Below, one piece after another: positions 41,995 through 50,534 of a stretch of DNA of 64,000 nt (its first letter is position 1; each line of letters opens with the position of its first letter). The DNA is from Pseudidiomarina aquimaris. Its GTDB lineage: Bacteria; Pseudomonadota; Gammaproteobacteria; Enterobacterales; Alteromonadaceae. The stretch lies in contig NZ_PIPT01000001.1 of the NCBI RefSeq assembly GCF_003987395.1, positions 1 to 64,000 on the forward strand, given 5' to 3'. Made by a program: the position numbers and the translations under genes. The notes beneath the pieces were generated by a model that saw nothing but the letters and a program-made list of their open reading frames with translations, searched no databases and was not told the DNA's origin.

Positions 41995-43062
41995 ATGGCA
42001 ACCCAGTGGTTGCAGTTACGTGCGGGGAAAAGTGCGTGGTTGCAGATTAAGGAACAGGGGCTATCAGAACGGGACATTCAATTACTGGTGGGAGCCTCTG
42101 GCGGACCCAAGTGGTTTGTCTTGCAAGGTCTTGATCGCTATTTGTTTGGCGAGTTTTTTGCCCAGCGCGAGGGCCATTTAGATTTGTTGGGCACGTCGGC
42201 GGGCGCTTGGCGCTTTGCGGCGCTGGGCCAGCGTGATCCGGTCGCCGCCAGTGAGTTGTTTGCGCGTCTCTATAGCACGCAAACATACAGCGAGAAGCCC
42301 GACGTGCGTGAAATCACCGATGAAGCACGAAAATTACTGGCCGAATATATCCCTGACCATGCAGTCGAGGACATTCTCAGCCAAGATCGCTTTCGTCATC
42401 ATTGGATAGTGGTGCGTTGTCGCGGTTTGACGGCAGCCGAAGGCAAACGGCAAATGGTCGGCCTCTTGGCGTCAGCGGCGGCAAATACGGTCAAACGCAA
42501 ATGGTTGGGCAAATTCTATGAACGGGTGATATTTCATCATCCAGCGTCTGCGGCGACCTTCACCGAACACTGGCAGGACCTACCCACGCGCTTTGCAGCT
42601 TTAAGCCGCGATAACTTTAAACAGGCGCTGCTGGCAACCGGCTCGATACCCATGGTACTCGAGGGGGTACGTGATATCCCGGGGGCTCCGGCCGGGGTGT
42701 ACCGTGATGGTGGTGTCACCGATTATCATTTCGACCTCGATTTTAGCGGGGTGAATGGTTTGGTGCTGTACCCACACTTTCATCAAGAAGTGATCCCTGG
42801 ATGGTTTGATAAAGGCTTAAAGAAGCGCCGTACCACCGGGGCTTTGTGGCCCAATGTGATCCTTTTAACGCCAACACAAGAATTCATTGACGCACTGCCG
42901 TATCAAAAGATCCCTGACCGCAACGATTTTGCCAATATGGCTGCCGACGATCGTATTAAGTATTGGCAGCAAGCGGTCGATCAAGGCCGGCGGATGGCCG
43001 ATCAATTGCATGAATGGATTGCTACCGACCGCATTCGTGACCACATTGAGCTCTGGAGCTAA
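41995..43062 (+). CDS. Patatin-like phospholipase family protein
   Basis: The protein has 355 residues from ATG 41995, with GCGGAGAGAG upstream; the longer frame to 41839 lacks such a site. The patatin lipase elements are visible: GASGGPKWFVLQG as the anion loop, GTSAGAWRFAA as the GxSxG nucleophile elbow (Ser at about residue 66) and DGGVTDYHFD with the catalytic Asp. It probably hydrolyses lipid acyl esters; the substrate is unknown. No signal peptide, so cytoplasmic or membrane-peripheral. hemH follows by 31 bases. Confidence 0.82.
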   Translation: MATQWLQLRAGKSAWLQIKEQGLSERDIQLLVGASGGPKWFVLQGLDRYLFGEFFAQREGHLDLLGTSAGAWRFAALGQRDPVAASELFARLYSTQTYSEKPDVREITDEARKLLAEYIPDHAVEDILSQDRFRHHWIVVRCRGLTAAEGKRQMVGLLASAAANTVKRKWLGKFYERVIFHHPASAATFTEHWQDLPTRFAALSRDNFKQALLATGSIPMVLEGVRDIPGAPAGVYRDGGVTDYHFDLDFSGVNGLVLYPHFHQEVIPGWFDKGLKKRRTTGALWPNVILLTPTQEFIDALPYQKIPDRNDFANMAADDRIKYWQQAVDQGRRMADQLHEWIATDRIRDHIELWS

Positions 43063-43093
43063 GCTAGCTCTCGACCGAAACAGAGGTAAAAAA

Positions 43094-44182
43094 ATGGATT
43101 ATCGTGGATACCCCAATTTCGCCCATGGGCAAGCTGACAAGATAGGTGTGTTGGTCACCAACCTTGGCACGCCCGATGCCCCAGACACGCCATCGTTGCG
43201 TCGTTACCTGAAGGAGTTTCTATCTGACCCGCGGGTGGTTGAAGTGCCACGCGCACTGTGGTGGTTGATTCTCAATGGCGTTATCTTACGTATCCGTCCG
43301 AAGCGTTCGGCCGAGGCTTACCGCACCGTGTGGACCGAACGTGGCTCACCGTTGTTATTCCATACCGCAGATCAAGCAGAGCAATTACAGGCGCGCCTGG
43401 CCGAACAATACGGCGACCAAGTGGTGGTGCGCTACGCCATGCGTTATGGCTCACCCAGTATGTCGCAAGTTATCGACGAGATGCTTGCGAGCGGTGTGCG
43501 TAAACTGGTGTTGTTTCCGCTATACCCGCAATATTCTGCCGCGACCAATGGTTCGACTTTTGATGCCTTAGCAAAAGAGTTTATGCAGCGGCGTTGGTTG
43601 CCTGATTTTCGCTTTATCAGCCACTACCATGACGATGACGGTTATATCCAAGCCTGTGCGGCACAAATTAGGGAGTACTGGGCGGAACACGGACAAGCAG
43701 AGAAGCTGATTTTCTCCTATCACGGTGTGCCGTTGAAATACCTGAAAAAAGGTGACCCGTATCATTGTGAATGCCACAAAACCTCGCGTTTAATTGCTGA
43801 GGCGCTAGGCTTAAGTGAGGAAGAGTATTTGACTACCTTCCAATCGCGCTTTGGCCGCGAAGAGTGGCTTAAGCCTTATACCGATGCGACGCTCAAAGCA
43901 TTACCTGGGCTTGGCATTAAAAATGTCCAAGTTTTTTGTCCTGGCTTTAGCGCGGATTGCTTAGAAACCATTGAAGAAATTGGCGAAGAAAATCGCGAGT
44001 ATTTCCTTGAAGCTGGCGGCGAAGCTTACGCCTATATTCCAGCACTGAATGCCAATGCCGCGCATATTGATGCCTTGCAAGCGATTATCGAGCGTGAATT
44101 GCACGGTTGGAGCTTAACGCGTGATACCAAGCTGACGGAGAAGCTTGCTAAACAGCGTGAGGAGCATTACGGTACACTTTAG
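43094..44182 (+). CDS. hemH: Ferrochelatase
   Basis: The protein has 362 residues from ATG 43094 after CAGAGGTAAA; frames upstream overlap the patatin gene. Conserved parts are GVLVTNLGTPDAPD, FPLYPQYSAATNGS, the active-site His in FSYHGVPLKYLKKGDPY and CPGFSADCLETIEEI with its Glu. It inserts Fe(II) into protoporphyrin IX in the last step of heme synthesis. A conserved pair of cysteines (HCECHKTS) is present. Confidence 0.95.
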   Translation: MDYRGYPNFAHGQADKIGVLVTNLGTPDAPDTPSLRRYLKEFLSDPRVVEVPRALWWLILNGVILRIRPKRSAEAYRTVWTERGSPLLFHTADQAEQLQARLAEQYGDQVVVRYAMRYGSPSMSQVIDEMLASGVRKLVLFPLYPQYSAATNGSTFDALAKEFMQRRWLPDFRFISHYHDDDGYIQACAAQIREYWAEHGQAEKLIFSYHGVPLKYLKKGDPYHCECHKTSRLIAEALGLSEEEYLTTFQSRFGREEWLKPYTDATLKALPGLGIKNVQVFCPGFSADCLETIEEIGEENREYFLEAGGEAYAYIPALNANAAHIDALQAIIERELHGWSLTRDTKLTEKLAKQREEHYGTL

Positions 44183-44194
44183 TGAACAGGAGGA

Positions 44195-45676
44195 GTGCTG
44201 TTTAGGGTGGTAACGCAAACGGAACAAGAGCAAAGTCTCGGCGCTGCGATTTCACCGCTGCTGCAAGAGCATGCCGGCGAAAGCGGCGTTATCCCTCTGG
44301 TTGATGCGCGTGAAGCCTTTGCCGCAAGGGTATTACTCGCGCGTCGCGCGCAGCACAAGCTCGACGTGCAGTACTACATCTGGCGTCATGACATCACCGG
44401 TACACTGTTATTTGAAGCCTTGCATGAGGCTGCCGAGCGTGGTGTTAAAGTGCGCTTGCTGTTGGATGACTATAATACCGTAGGCCTCGACGCCACCCTC
44501 AAAGGCCTTCATCAGCATTCTAACATTGAAGTTCGCCTGTTCAACCCACTGAAGCTGCGCCGCCCACGCTTTCTCAACTACCTGTTCGAAATGCGTCGAC
44601 TGAATCGTCGTATGCACAACAAAGCCTTTATTGTTGACGGGCAAGTGGTCATTAGCGGCGGTCGTAATATCGGTGATGAGTATTTTGGTGCCACCAGTGA
44701 CATTCTTTTTGCCGACCTCGATGCTTTGCTTATTGGTGAAGTCGTCGATGCGGTCCAGCAGGACTTCGAGCGTTATTGGACGAGCGAGCCGGCGGTACCG
44801 TTAGACCAGCTGTATAGTTTTACTAAACCACAAAGTGTTTCCACACTCCACAAAATAGCCAAACGCTACGAGCAGGATCCGCGTGCGCAAGCCTATGTGA
44901 AGGCGATTGAGGAGTTGCCGTTCATCGATAAATTACGTCATCAAGATATCGATATCTATTGGGCGAAAACGCATTTGGTGAGTGATTTGCCAGCGAAAGC
45001 ACTAGGCCGCGCTCAGCCGCAACAAATGCTGCCACATCAGTTGCAAGAAGCGATTGGTGAACCGCAGTCGCACATCACCTTGGTGTCGCCATACTTTGTG
45101 CCGACGCGCACCGGTGTTAATGAACTCATTGCCATGGCCAAACGCGGCGTGCAAATCATTATCTTGACTAACTCGTTAGAGGCAACGGATGTTGCGGTGG
45201 TGCATGCTGGCTATGCGAAATGGCGACGAAAATTATTGCGTCACGGCATTCAGCTATTTGAAATGCAGCGTTTGAGTCCTTTGGCGCGGCGGGAGCAGCG
45301 TAAAGAACGACGGCAGCGCTTAAAAGGTAAGGAGCGTTTCGGTTCCTCGGCTTCAAGCCTGCACGCGAAAACTTTTATGGTCGATATGGCACGGGTATTT
45401 ATTGGCTCGTTAAACTTCGATCCTCGTTCGGCAGCGATTAATACCGAACTTGGCTTTGTGATGCACAGTCAAGCGCTCGCCAGTCGCCTCGAGCAAGCGA
45501 TTATTAGCACCTTGCCGAACTATGCGTATCAACTACGCTTAATTAAGAATAAAGTGGTTTGGGTGGAGCGTTTGGGCCAACATCGGTCATGGTATTACTC
45601 AGAACCGAACGCTTCGATTTGGCGACGTGTCGCCGTGCGTATACTTGAGCGCTTGCCTATCGAGCGTTTTCTTTAA
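44195..45676 (+). CDS. Phospholipase D-family protein (cardiolipin synthase ClsC-like)
   Basis: The protein has about 493 residues. Two HKD motifs are intact: MHNKAFIVDGQVVISGGRN and LHAKTFMVDMARVFIGSLNFD. The length, the linker and DEYFGATSDILFADLDALL fit the ClsC/YmdC group, which makes cardiolipin. The start is uncertain: GTG 44195 lies only one base after AGGAGG and GTG 44207 lies 13 bases after it; the protein is unchanged beyond. It shares a strand with hemH and the next hydrolase gene, with short gaps. Confidence 0.85.
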   Translation: MLFRVVTQTEQEQSLGAAISPLLQEHAGESGVIPLVDAREAFAARVLLARRAQHKLDVQYYIWRHDITGTLLFEALHEAAERGVKVRLLLDDYNTVGLDATLKGLHQHSNIEVRLFNPLKLRRPRFLNYLFEMRRLNRRMHNKAFIVDGQVVISGGRNIGDEYFGATSDILFADLDALLIGEVVDAVQQDFERYWTSEPAVPLDQLYSFTKPQSVSTLHKIAKRYEQDPRAQAYVKAIEELPFIDKLRHQDIDIYWAKTHLVSDLPAKALGRAQPQQMLPHQLQEAIGEPQSHITLVSPYFVPTRTGVNELIAMAKRGVQIIILTNSLEATDVAVVHAGYAKWRRKLLRHGIQLFEMQRLSPLARREQRKERRQRLKGKERFGSSASSLHAKTFMVDMARVFIGSLNFDPRSAAINTELGFVMHSQALASRLEQAIISTLPNYAYQLRLIKNKVVWVERLGQHRSWYYSEPNASIWRRVAVRILERLPIERFL

Positions 45677-45687
45677 GGAGTGCATCC

Positions 45688-47052
45688 ATGCGGTTAACCT
45701 TTCTTGGCGCTAGTGAAACGGTTACAGGCTCGAAATACTTATTAGAAACAGAAACCACCCGCGTACTCATCGATTGCGGCTTGTTCCAAGGTTACAAGTG
45801 GCTGCGTGAGCGCAATTGGCAGCCGTTGCCTTTGGGCATCAACGAGGTGGATGCGGTCGTTCTTACCCACGCACACTTAGACCATTCAGGCTTTGTACCG
45901 GTTCTGTATGAGCACGGTTTTCGCGGGCCAGTGTATACGCATTACGGCACCGTCGGCTTGTGCCAGATCTTGTGGCCTGACAGCGGCCGCATTCAAGAAG
46001 AAGACGCGAAGTTTTTAATCAAGCATAAATTAAGTAAGCACAAAAACCCGCGCCCCTTGTATGACGAAGCAACCGCTGAAGCAGCGTTGAAGCTGCTGCA
46101 CGGCATCGGTTTTGATAAGCCGTTCCGCATTGGTGATATCGACTTCACCTTACAGCCGGCAGGACACATTCTCGGTGCCGCGAGCGTTATTGCCGAACAC
46201 GAGGGGGTGCGCATCGGCTTTAGTGGCGATGTGGGACGTCCTGACGATATTCTGATGAAGCCACCGCGGCCACTGCCAGCAGTCGACTATCTGTTGTTAG
46301 AGTCTACCTATGGCGACCGCCGTCACCCTGAAACCGACCCATGGGCTGAATTCGCCGAGGTGGTCAACGAAACCGCCGCGGCTGGCGGCGTGTTGATGAT
46401 CCCGAGCTTTGCTGTGGGTCGCGCGCAATTGTTGCAACACATGCTAGTGACCATGATGGCGGATGGGCGTATTCCGCGCTTACCGATTTTCTTGGATAGC
46501 CCCATGGCTATTAGTGTGTCGGATGTCTACAGCGAGCAACATGAATACCACCGGTTAACCCAAGCACAATGTGATGCGGCCGAGCGTGCGGTCATCTACA
46601 CCCATAGCGTGGATGAATCAAAAGCTATCGCGCATCAGGGCGCGCCGCATATAATCATTGCCGGCAGCGGTATGGCGACCGGTGGACGGATCTTGCATCA
46701 CTTTAAACATTGGCTTACTGATCATCGCAGCACCGTACTTTTCAGTGGCCACCAAGCGGGTGGCACGCGTGGGGCGAAAATGGTGCAGGGCAACGAACGT
46801 ATTAAGTTGCATGGTGAATGGTTGCCGGTCAAAGCTAAGATCCGCCAGTTGGAAGGCCTGTCAGGGCACGCAGACTATACGGAAATCGGTGATTGGTTAA
46901 AGCAGTCAGCACTGCCAAGTAATACCAAGGTATTTCTTGTGCATGGTGAGCCCGATTCACTTGAAGCCATGTCGGATTACCTTAAGCAAACCACCAGCTA
47001 TGACGTCCATGTCGCGGCGTATCGACAGGTGCTGCATTTTAACCAAGGTTAA
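45688..47052 (+). CDS. Beta-CASP metallo-beta-lactamase RNA hydrolase
   Basis: The protein has 454 residues. MBL motif LTHAHLDHSGFVP is followed by the beta-CASP insertion (GVLMIPSFAVGRAQLLQHM), motif GSGMATGGRILHHF and the C-terminal GLSGHADYTEI and FLVHGEPDSLEAM. This is the full complement of the CPSF73-like YSH1/RNase group, acting on RNA ends in relatives. In gammaproteobacteria the natural substrates are unknown. AAGGAG is eight bases before the ATG. Confidence 0.88.
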   Translation: MRLTFLGASETVTGSKYLLETETTRVLIDCGLFQGYKWLRERNWQPLPLGINEVDAVVLTHAHLDHSGFVPVLYEHGFRGPVYTHYGTVGLCQILWPDSGRIQEEDAKFLIKHKLSKHKNPRPLYDEATAEAALKLLHGIGFDKPFRIGDIDFTLQPAGHILGAASVIAEHEGVRIGFSGDVGRPDDILMKPPRPLPAVDYLLLESTYGDRRHPETDPWAEFAEVVNETAAAGGVLMIPSFAVGRAQLLQHMLVTMMADGRIPRLPIFLDSPMAISVSDVYSEQHEYHRLTQAQCDAAERAVIYTHSVDESKAIAHQGAPHIIIAGSGMATGGRILHHFKHWLTDHRSTVLFSGHQAGGTRGAKMVQGNERIKLHGEWLPVKAKIRQLEGLSGHADYTEIGDWLKQSALPSNTKVFLVHGEPDSLEAMSDYLKQTTSYDVHVAAYRQVLHFNQG

Positions 47053-47060
47053 GCTTCGGA

Positions 47061-48431
47061 CTAAGCCACAAAGAGCATGACAATGGCGGTAGTCACCACC
47101 GCCAGCAGCACGTTCAGCACCACACCTTCACGTGCCATTTCGCGCACCGTTAAGCGCTCGGAAGAAAACACGATGGAGTTTGGCGGCGTTGCGACTGGCA
47201 TGCAAAAGGCCGTGCTGCAGGCAATGGTCGCTGGAATCATGAGTAACGCAGGTGGCAGCTCGAGCGCCACGGCAGCGGCGGCCATGATCGGCATGAGCAG
47301 TGTTGCCGTGGCGGTATTTGAGGTGACCTCGGTCAAAAACGACACGCTCAGGGTCAGACAAAAAACCAGTAGCCAAATCGGTAGGACCCCAAGCCCGGTG
47401 AGAGCATCACCGATACGCAGACTCAAACCGCTACTGATAAAGCCTTGCGCCAGGGCAATACCACCGGCAAATAGTAACAAAATCCCCCACGGAATCGACA
47501 CCGCGGCGTTCCAAGTGAGCAGCGGTTCGCCCTCGCGGTCGCGCCAGATGAACATAGCTAATACACCCGCAATGGCAACGGTCGCGTCGCCCACGTAGTT
47601 AAGTCCAGTTAAGGCGGTCCAACCGCCAAATGGGGTGGTGCGGGTGACCCACAACAGAACCACTAAGCCAAAAACGATAAGCACGCGCTTTTCAGCGGAG
47701 CGCATTGCGCCAGGTGCTTCGATGTGAAGTTCAATGTGGTCGTTAACGCGGCGGCCTAACCACCACGCCATGAGCGGAATCGCTACAATAACAAAGGGGA
47801 CGCCGATAGCCATCCAGTCGGTAAAGCTAAAGGCTTGGCCGGTACTTGTTTCATACACCGAAGCAAAAATTAAGTTAGGAGGGGTACCCACTAAGGTAGC
47901 GATACCGCCCACCGATGCCGAATAGGCTAAGCCGAGCAGTAACGCTCGTTGAAATGGGGCGTCGTCGCAGGCGTCAGCTAGGGCCAGAGCAACGGGTAGG
48001 AGCGCTAATACGGCAGCGGTGTTCGAGATCCACATCGACAAGAGCGCCGTAGCCAACATGAAGGCAAACAGCATGCGCTTGCCATGGCCATTACCGATGG
48101 TGTGCACTAAACCGAGTGCCAGACGGCGATGAACACCACTCAGCTCCACCGCCTTGGCGAGCATAAATGCAGCCATGAAAAGCCAAATAATAGGGTTGCC
48201 TAGCGCCGCGGAAACTTCGTTAAGCGGGGTGATGCCACCCAACGGCAGTAGTAAAAAGGGTAACAGTGAGGTGACTGGCAACGGTAGTGCTTCACTTATC
48301 CACCACCATGCAATCCACACCGTCGCTGCTAAGGTCCAAGCGGCGGGGTGGGCAAAGGCAAAAAGCCATTGGCTAAGAACATAAACGCTTATTGCGGCGA
48401 GCGGTGCCGCAATCAATTGCCATCTTTGCAT
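47061..48431 (-). CDS. SLC13/DASS-family sodium:anion symporter
   Basis: The protein has 456 residues with about eleven membrane spans. The two sodium-binding signatures appear as WISNTAAVLALLPVALAL and TEVTSNTATATLLMPIM, with GTPPNLIFA and VATPPNSIVFSSE as the clamp loops. Members import dicarboxylates such as succinate, or citrate or sulfate. Dicarboxylate import would fit the propionate and amino-acid catabolism genes here, but that is inference. Divergent from the BCCT gene. Confidence 0.85.
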   Translation of the reverse strand: MQRWQLIAAPLAAISVYVLSQWLFAFAHPAAWTLAATVWIAWWWISEALPLPVTSLLPFLLLPLGGITPLNEVSAALGNPIIWLFMAAFMLAKAVELSGVHRRLALGLVHTIGNGHGKRMLFAFMLATALLSMWISNTAAVLALLPVALALADACDDAPFQRALLLGLAYSASVGGIATLVGTPPNLIFASVYETSTGQAFSFTDWMAIGVPFVIVAIPLMAWWLGRRVNDHIELHIEAPGAMRSAEKRVLIVFGLVVLLWVTRTTPFGGWTALTGLNYVGDATVAIAGVLAMFIWRDREGEPLLTWNAAVSIPWGILLLFAGGIALAQGFISSGLSLRIGDALTGLGVLPIWLLVFCLTLSVSFLTEVTSNTATATLLMPIMAAAAVALELPPALLMIPATIACSTAFCMPVATPPNSIVFSSERLTVREMAREGVVLNVLLAVVTTAIVMLFVA

Positions 48432-48502
48432 GTGACTGTCTTATTTGAAATTTAGTTCTATACAACATAGGGTAAAACAAGAATAAACAAAAGGAGTAGG
48501 TT

Positions 48503-50524
48503 ATGACAGAACCCAGGAAGTGGAATTCCGCCATTCTGGTGCCGGTGTTTTTTCCAGCCGTTGCCGTTATCGCGCTACTGGTTATCGGTACTTTAGCCAG
48601 TCCTGAACTCGCCGGGGAAGTTTTTAGTGACGTCCTGGCGTGGATCACCGCTGACTTTGGTTGGTTTTATATGCTGGCGGTGGCGATCTTCTTAGTTTTC
48701 ATCGTCGGCGTCGCAGTGTCGAAATGGGGGCGGATCAAATTAGGCCCCGACCATGCGGAGCCGGAGTACAGCTTTCCGGCGTGGTTTGCGATGTTGTTCT
48801 CGGCCGGTTACGGTATCGCTCTATTGTTCTTCGGTGTCGCCGAGCCGGTGCTGCATTACTCAAGCCCACCCGTAGGAGCAGCAGAAACCGTGGACTCGGC
48901 CAAGCAGGCGATGCAGATTGCCTACTTCCATTGGGGCTTTCACATTTGGGCCATCTACGGACTCGTCGGCCTGGTTTTAGCTTACTTTTCATTTCGCCAT
49001 GGCTTGCCACTGTCCATGCGCTCGACGCTCTATCCAATTATTGGTGAGAAAATTCATGGCCCCGCAGGCCACGCGGTCGATACCTTTGCCATCTTAGGCA
49101 CCATGTTCGGTATCGCCACCACCTTGGGGCTCTCGGTGATTCAAATCAACGCCGGCTTGAATTATTTGTGGCCAGAGATCCCGGTGGGTACGACGGTGCA
49201 AATTATTGCTATCGCAGTGATTACGGTCTTTGCCATTATGTCGGTGGTGGCCGGTTTGGATAAAGGCATCAAGCGCCTATCGTATGTCAATATGATACTG
49301 GTGCTGTTTATCTTGCTGTTTGTTTTCTTTGCCGGTCCGACCGTGCATATCCTCGAAACCTACCTGCAGAACACGGGTGCTTACTTAAATAATATTGTTG
49401 AGCGTACCTTCAACCTGCAAGCCTATTCGCGCAGTGATTGGATTGGTAACTGGACCTTATTTATCTTTGGCTGGACCATTGCTTGGGCGCCATTCGTTGG
49501 TCTGTTCATAGCGAAAATCAGCCGTGGTCGCACCATTCGACAGTTTGTGTTCGGGGTAATGTTTGTACCGACGCTGTTCACTTTCTTTTGGTTTAGCGTG
49601 TTCGGTGATACGGCGCTAAATTTGATCATGAATGAGGGCTACACCACCTTGATCAGTGAGGTACAAAACGATGAGGCGATTGCCTTGTTCAAGCTCTATG
49701 AGCGGCTACCGCTGACCAGCATTCTGAGTTTTGCTACGGTGGTACTGATTGTGACCTTCTTCGTTACCTCGTCAGACTCAGGCTCCCTCGTGATTGATTC
49801 ATTGGCTTCTGGTGGCCGCACCGACACGCCAGTATGGCAGCGTATTTTCTGGGCGAGCTCAGAAGGTATTGTTGCGGGTGTGCTGTTGCTTGCCGGTGGT
49901 CTCGGGGCACTGCAAACTGCGTCCATTACCAGTGCCTTGCCATTTGCGGTGATTATTCTGATTTCCGCCTTTGGTATGTGGCGTGCGCTGGTGATTGAAG
50001 GCCACCAATATGCGAGTCTGAAAAGTGCCATGCGCACCCACCGTCGCGGTGTCCACGCCGGACCCAGCTACTGGAAGAAACGTCTCGCCGGTGTGGTTGA
50101 GTTTCCACAGCAACAAGAAGTACGGGAGTTCATCGAGCATACCGTTATCGACTGCTTGAATGACGTCGCGAAAGAGCTACGCGAACACGATTGGGAAACC
50201 GAAACCAACTTCGATAGTGAACACCTTCGTTCCATCTTAACGGTGCGCAAAGAGGGCGAAGTGGAGTTTAACTACGAAGTACGTCTACGGGCCTATCAAC
50301 GTCCTGACTTCGCGATGGTGAATGCCAAAAACGCAGATAAGCAATATTATCGTGCGGAGGTATTCTTGCGCCAAGGCGGTCAAGCGTATGACCTGTATGG
50401 TTACGAGCCGGGGGATATTATTAACGATGTCATCAACCAGTTCGAAAATTACCTGCAGTTTATGCACATTTCGCCGGGTAGTTTACCGTGGGATCTTGAG
50501 AAGCACGACGACGACCTCAATTAG
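48503..50524 (+). CDS. BCCT-family transporter, BetT-like
   Basis: The protein has 673 residues: twelve spans to about residue 515, then a 155-residue cytoplasmic tail. The BCCT signature is in the region of FGWTIAWAPFVGLFIAKISR and FVTSSDSGSLVIDSLASGG. The length and long C-terminal domain resemble BetT-type choline carriers, where the tail tunes osmotic activation. So choline or glycine betaine is the likely substrate, but sequence alone does not settle it. AAGGAGTAGG precedes the ATG. A hairpin overlaps the stop codon. Confidence 0.87.
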   Translation: MTEPRKWNSAILVPVFFPAVAVIALLVIGTLASPELAGEVFSDVLAWITADFGWFYMLAVAIFLVFIVGVAVSKWGRIKLGPDHAEPEYSFPAWFAMLFSAGYGIALLFFGVAEPVLHYSSPPVGAAETVDSAKQAMQIAYFHWGFHIWAIYGLVGLVLAYFSFRHGLPLSMRSTLYPIIGEKIHGPAGHAVDTFAILGTMFGIATTLGLSVIQINAGLNYLWPEIPVGTTVQIIAIAVITVFAIMSVVAGLDKGIKRLSYVNMILVLFILLFVFFAGPTVHILETYLQNTGAYLNNIVERTFNLQAYSRSDWIGNWTLFIFGWTIAWAPFVGLFIAKISRGRTIRQFVFGVMFVPTLFTFFWFSVFGDTALNLIMNEGYTTLISEVQNDEAIALFKLYERLPLTSILSFATVVLIVTFFVTSSDSGSLVIDSLASGGRTDTPVWQRIFWASSEGIVAGVLLLAGGLGALQTASITSALPFAVIILISAFGMWRALVIEGHQYASLKSAMRTHRRGVHAGPSYWKKRLAGVVEFPQQQEVREFIEHTVIDCLNDVAKELREHDWETETNFDSEHLRSILTVRKEGEVEFNYEVRLRAYQRPDFAMVNAKNADKQYYRAEVFLRQGGQAYDLYGYEPGDIINDVINQFENYLQFMHISPGSLPWDLEKHDDDLN

Positions 50525-50534
50525 TTGAGGTCGT
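50511..50534. terminator. Hairpin across the BCCT stop codon, shared with the convergent gene
   Basis: ACGACCTCAA (50511-50520), loop TTAG, TTGAGGTCGT (50525-50534) form a perfect 10-bp stem. The loop holds the BCCT stop codon TAG (50522-50524), and the last base belongs to the stop of the convergent 50534 gene. There is no strong T-run; it could act as a bidirectional barrier. Confidence 0.5.

Noticed and set aside
42887-43093. Longer start for ferrochelatase
   Set aside because: It overlaps the patatin-like gene in another frame; ATG 43094 has a ribosome site and matches the family start.
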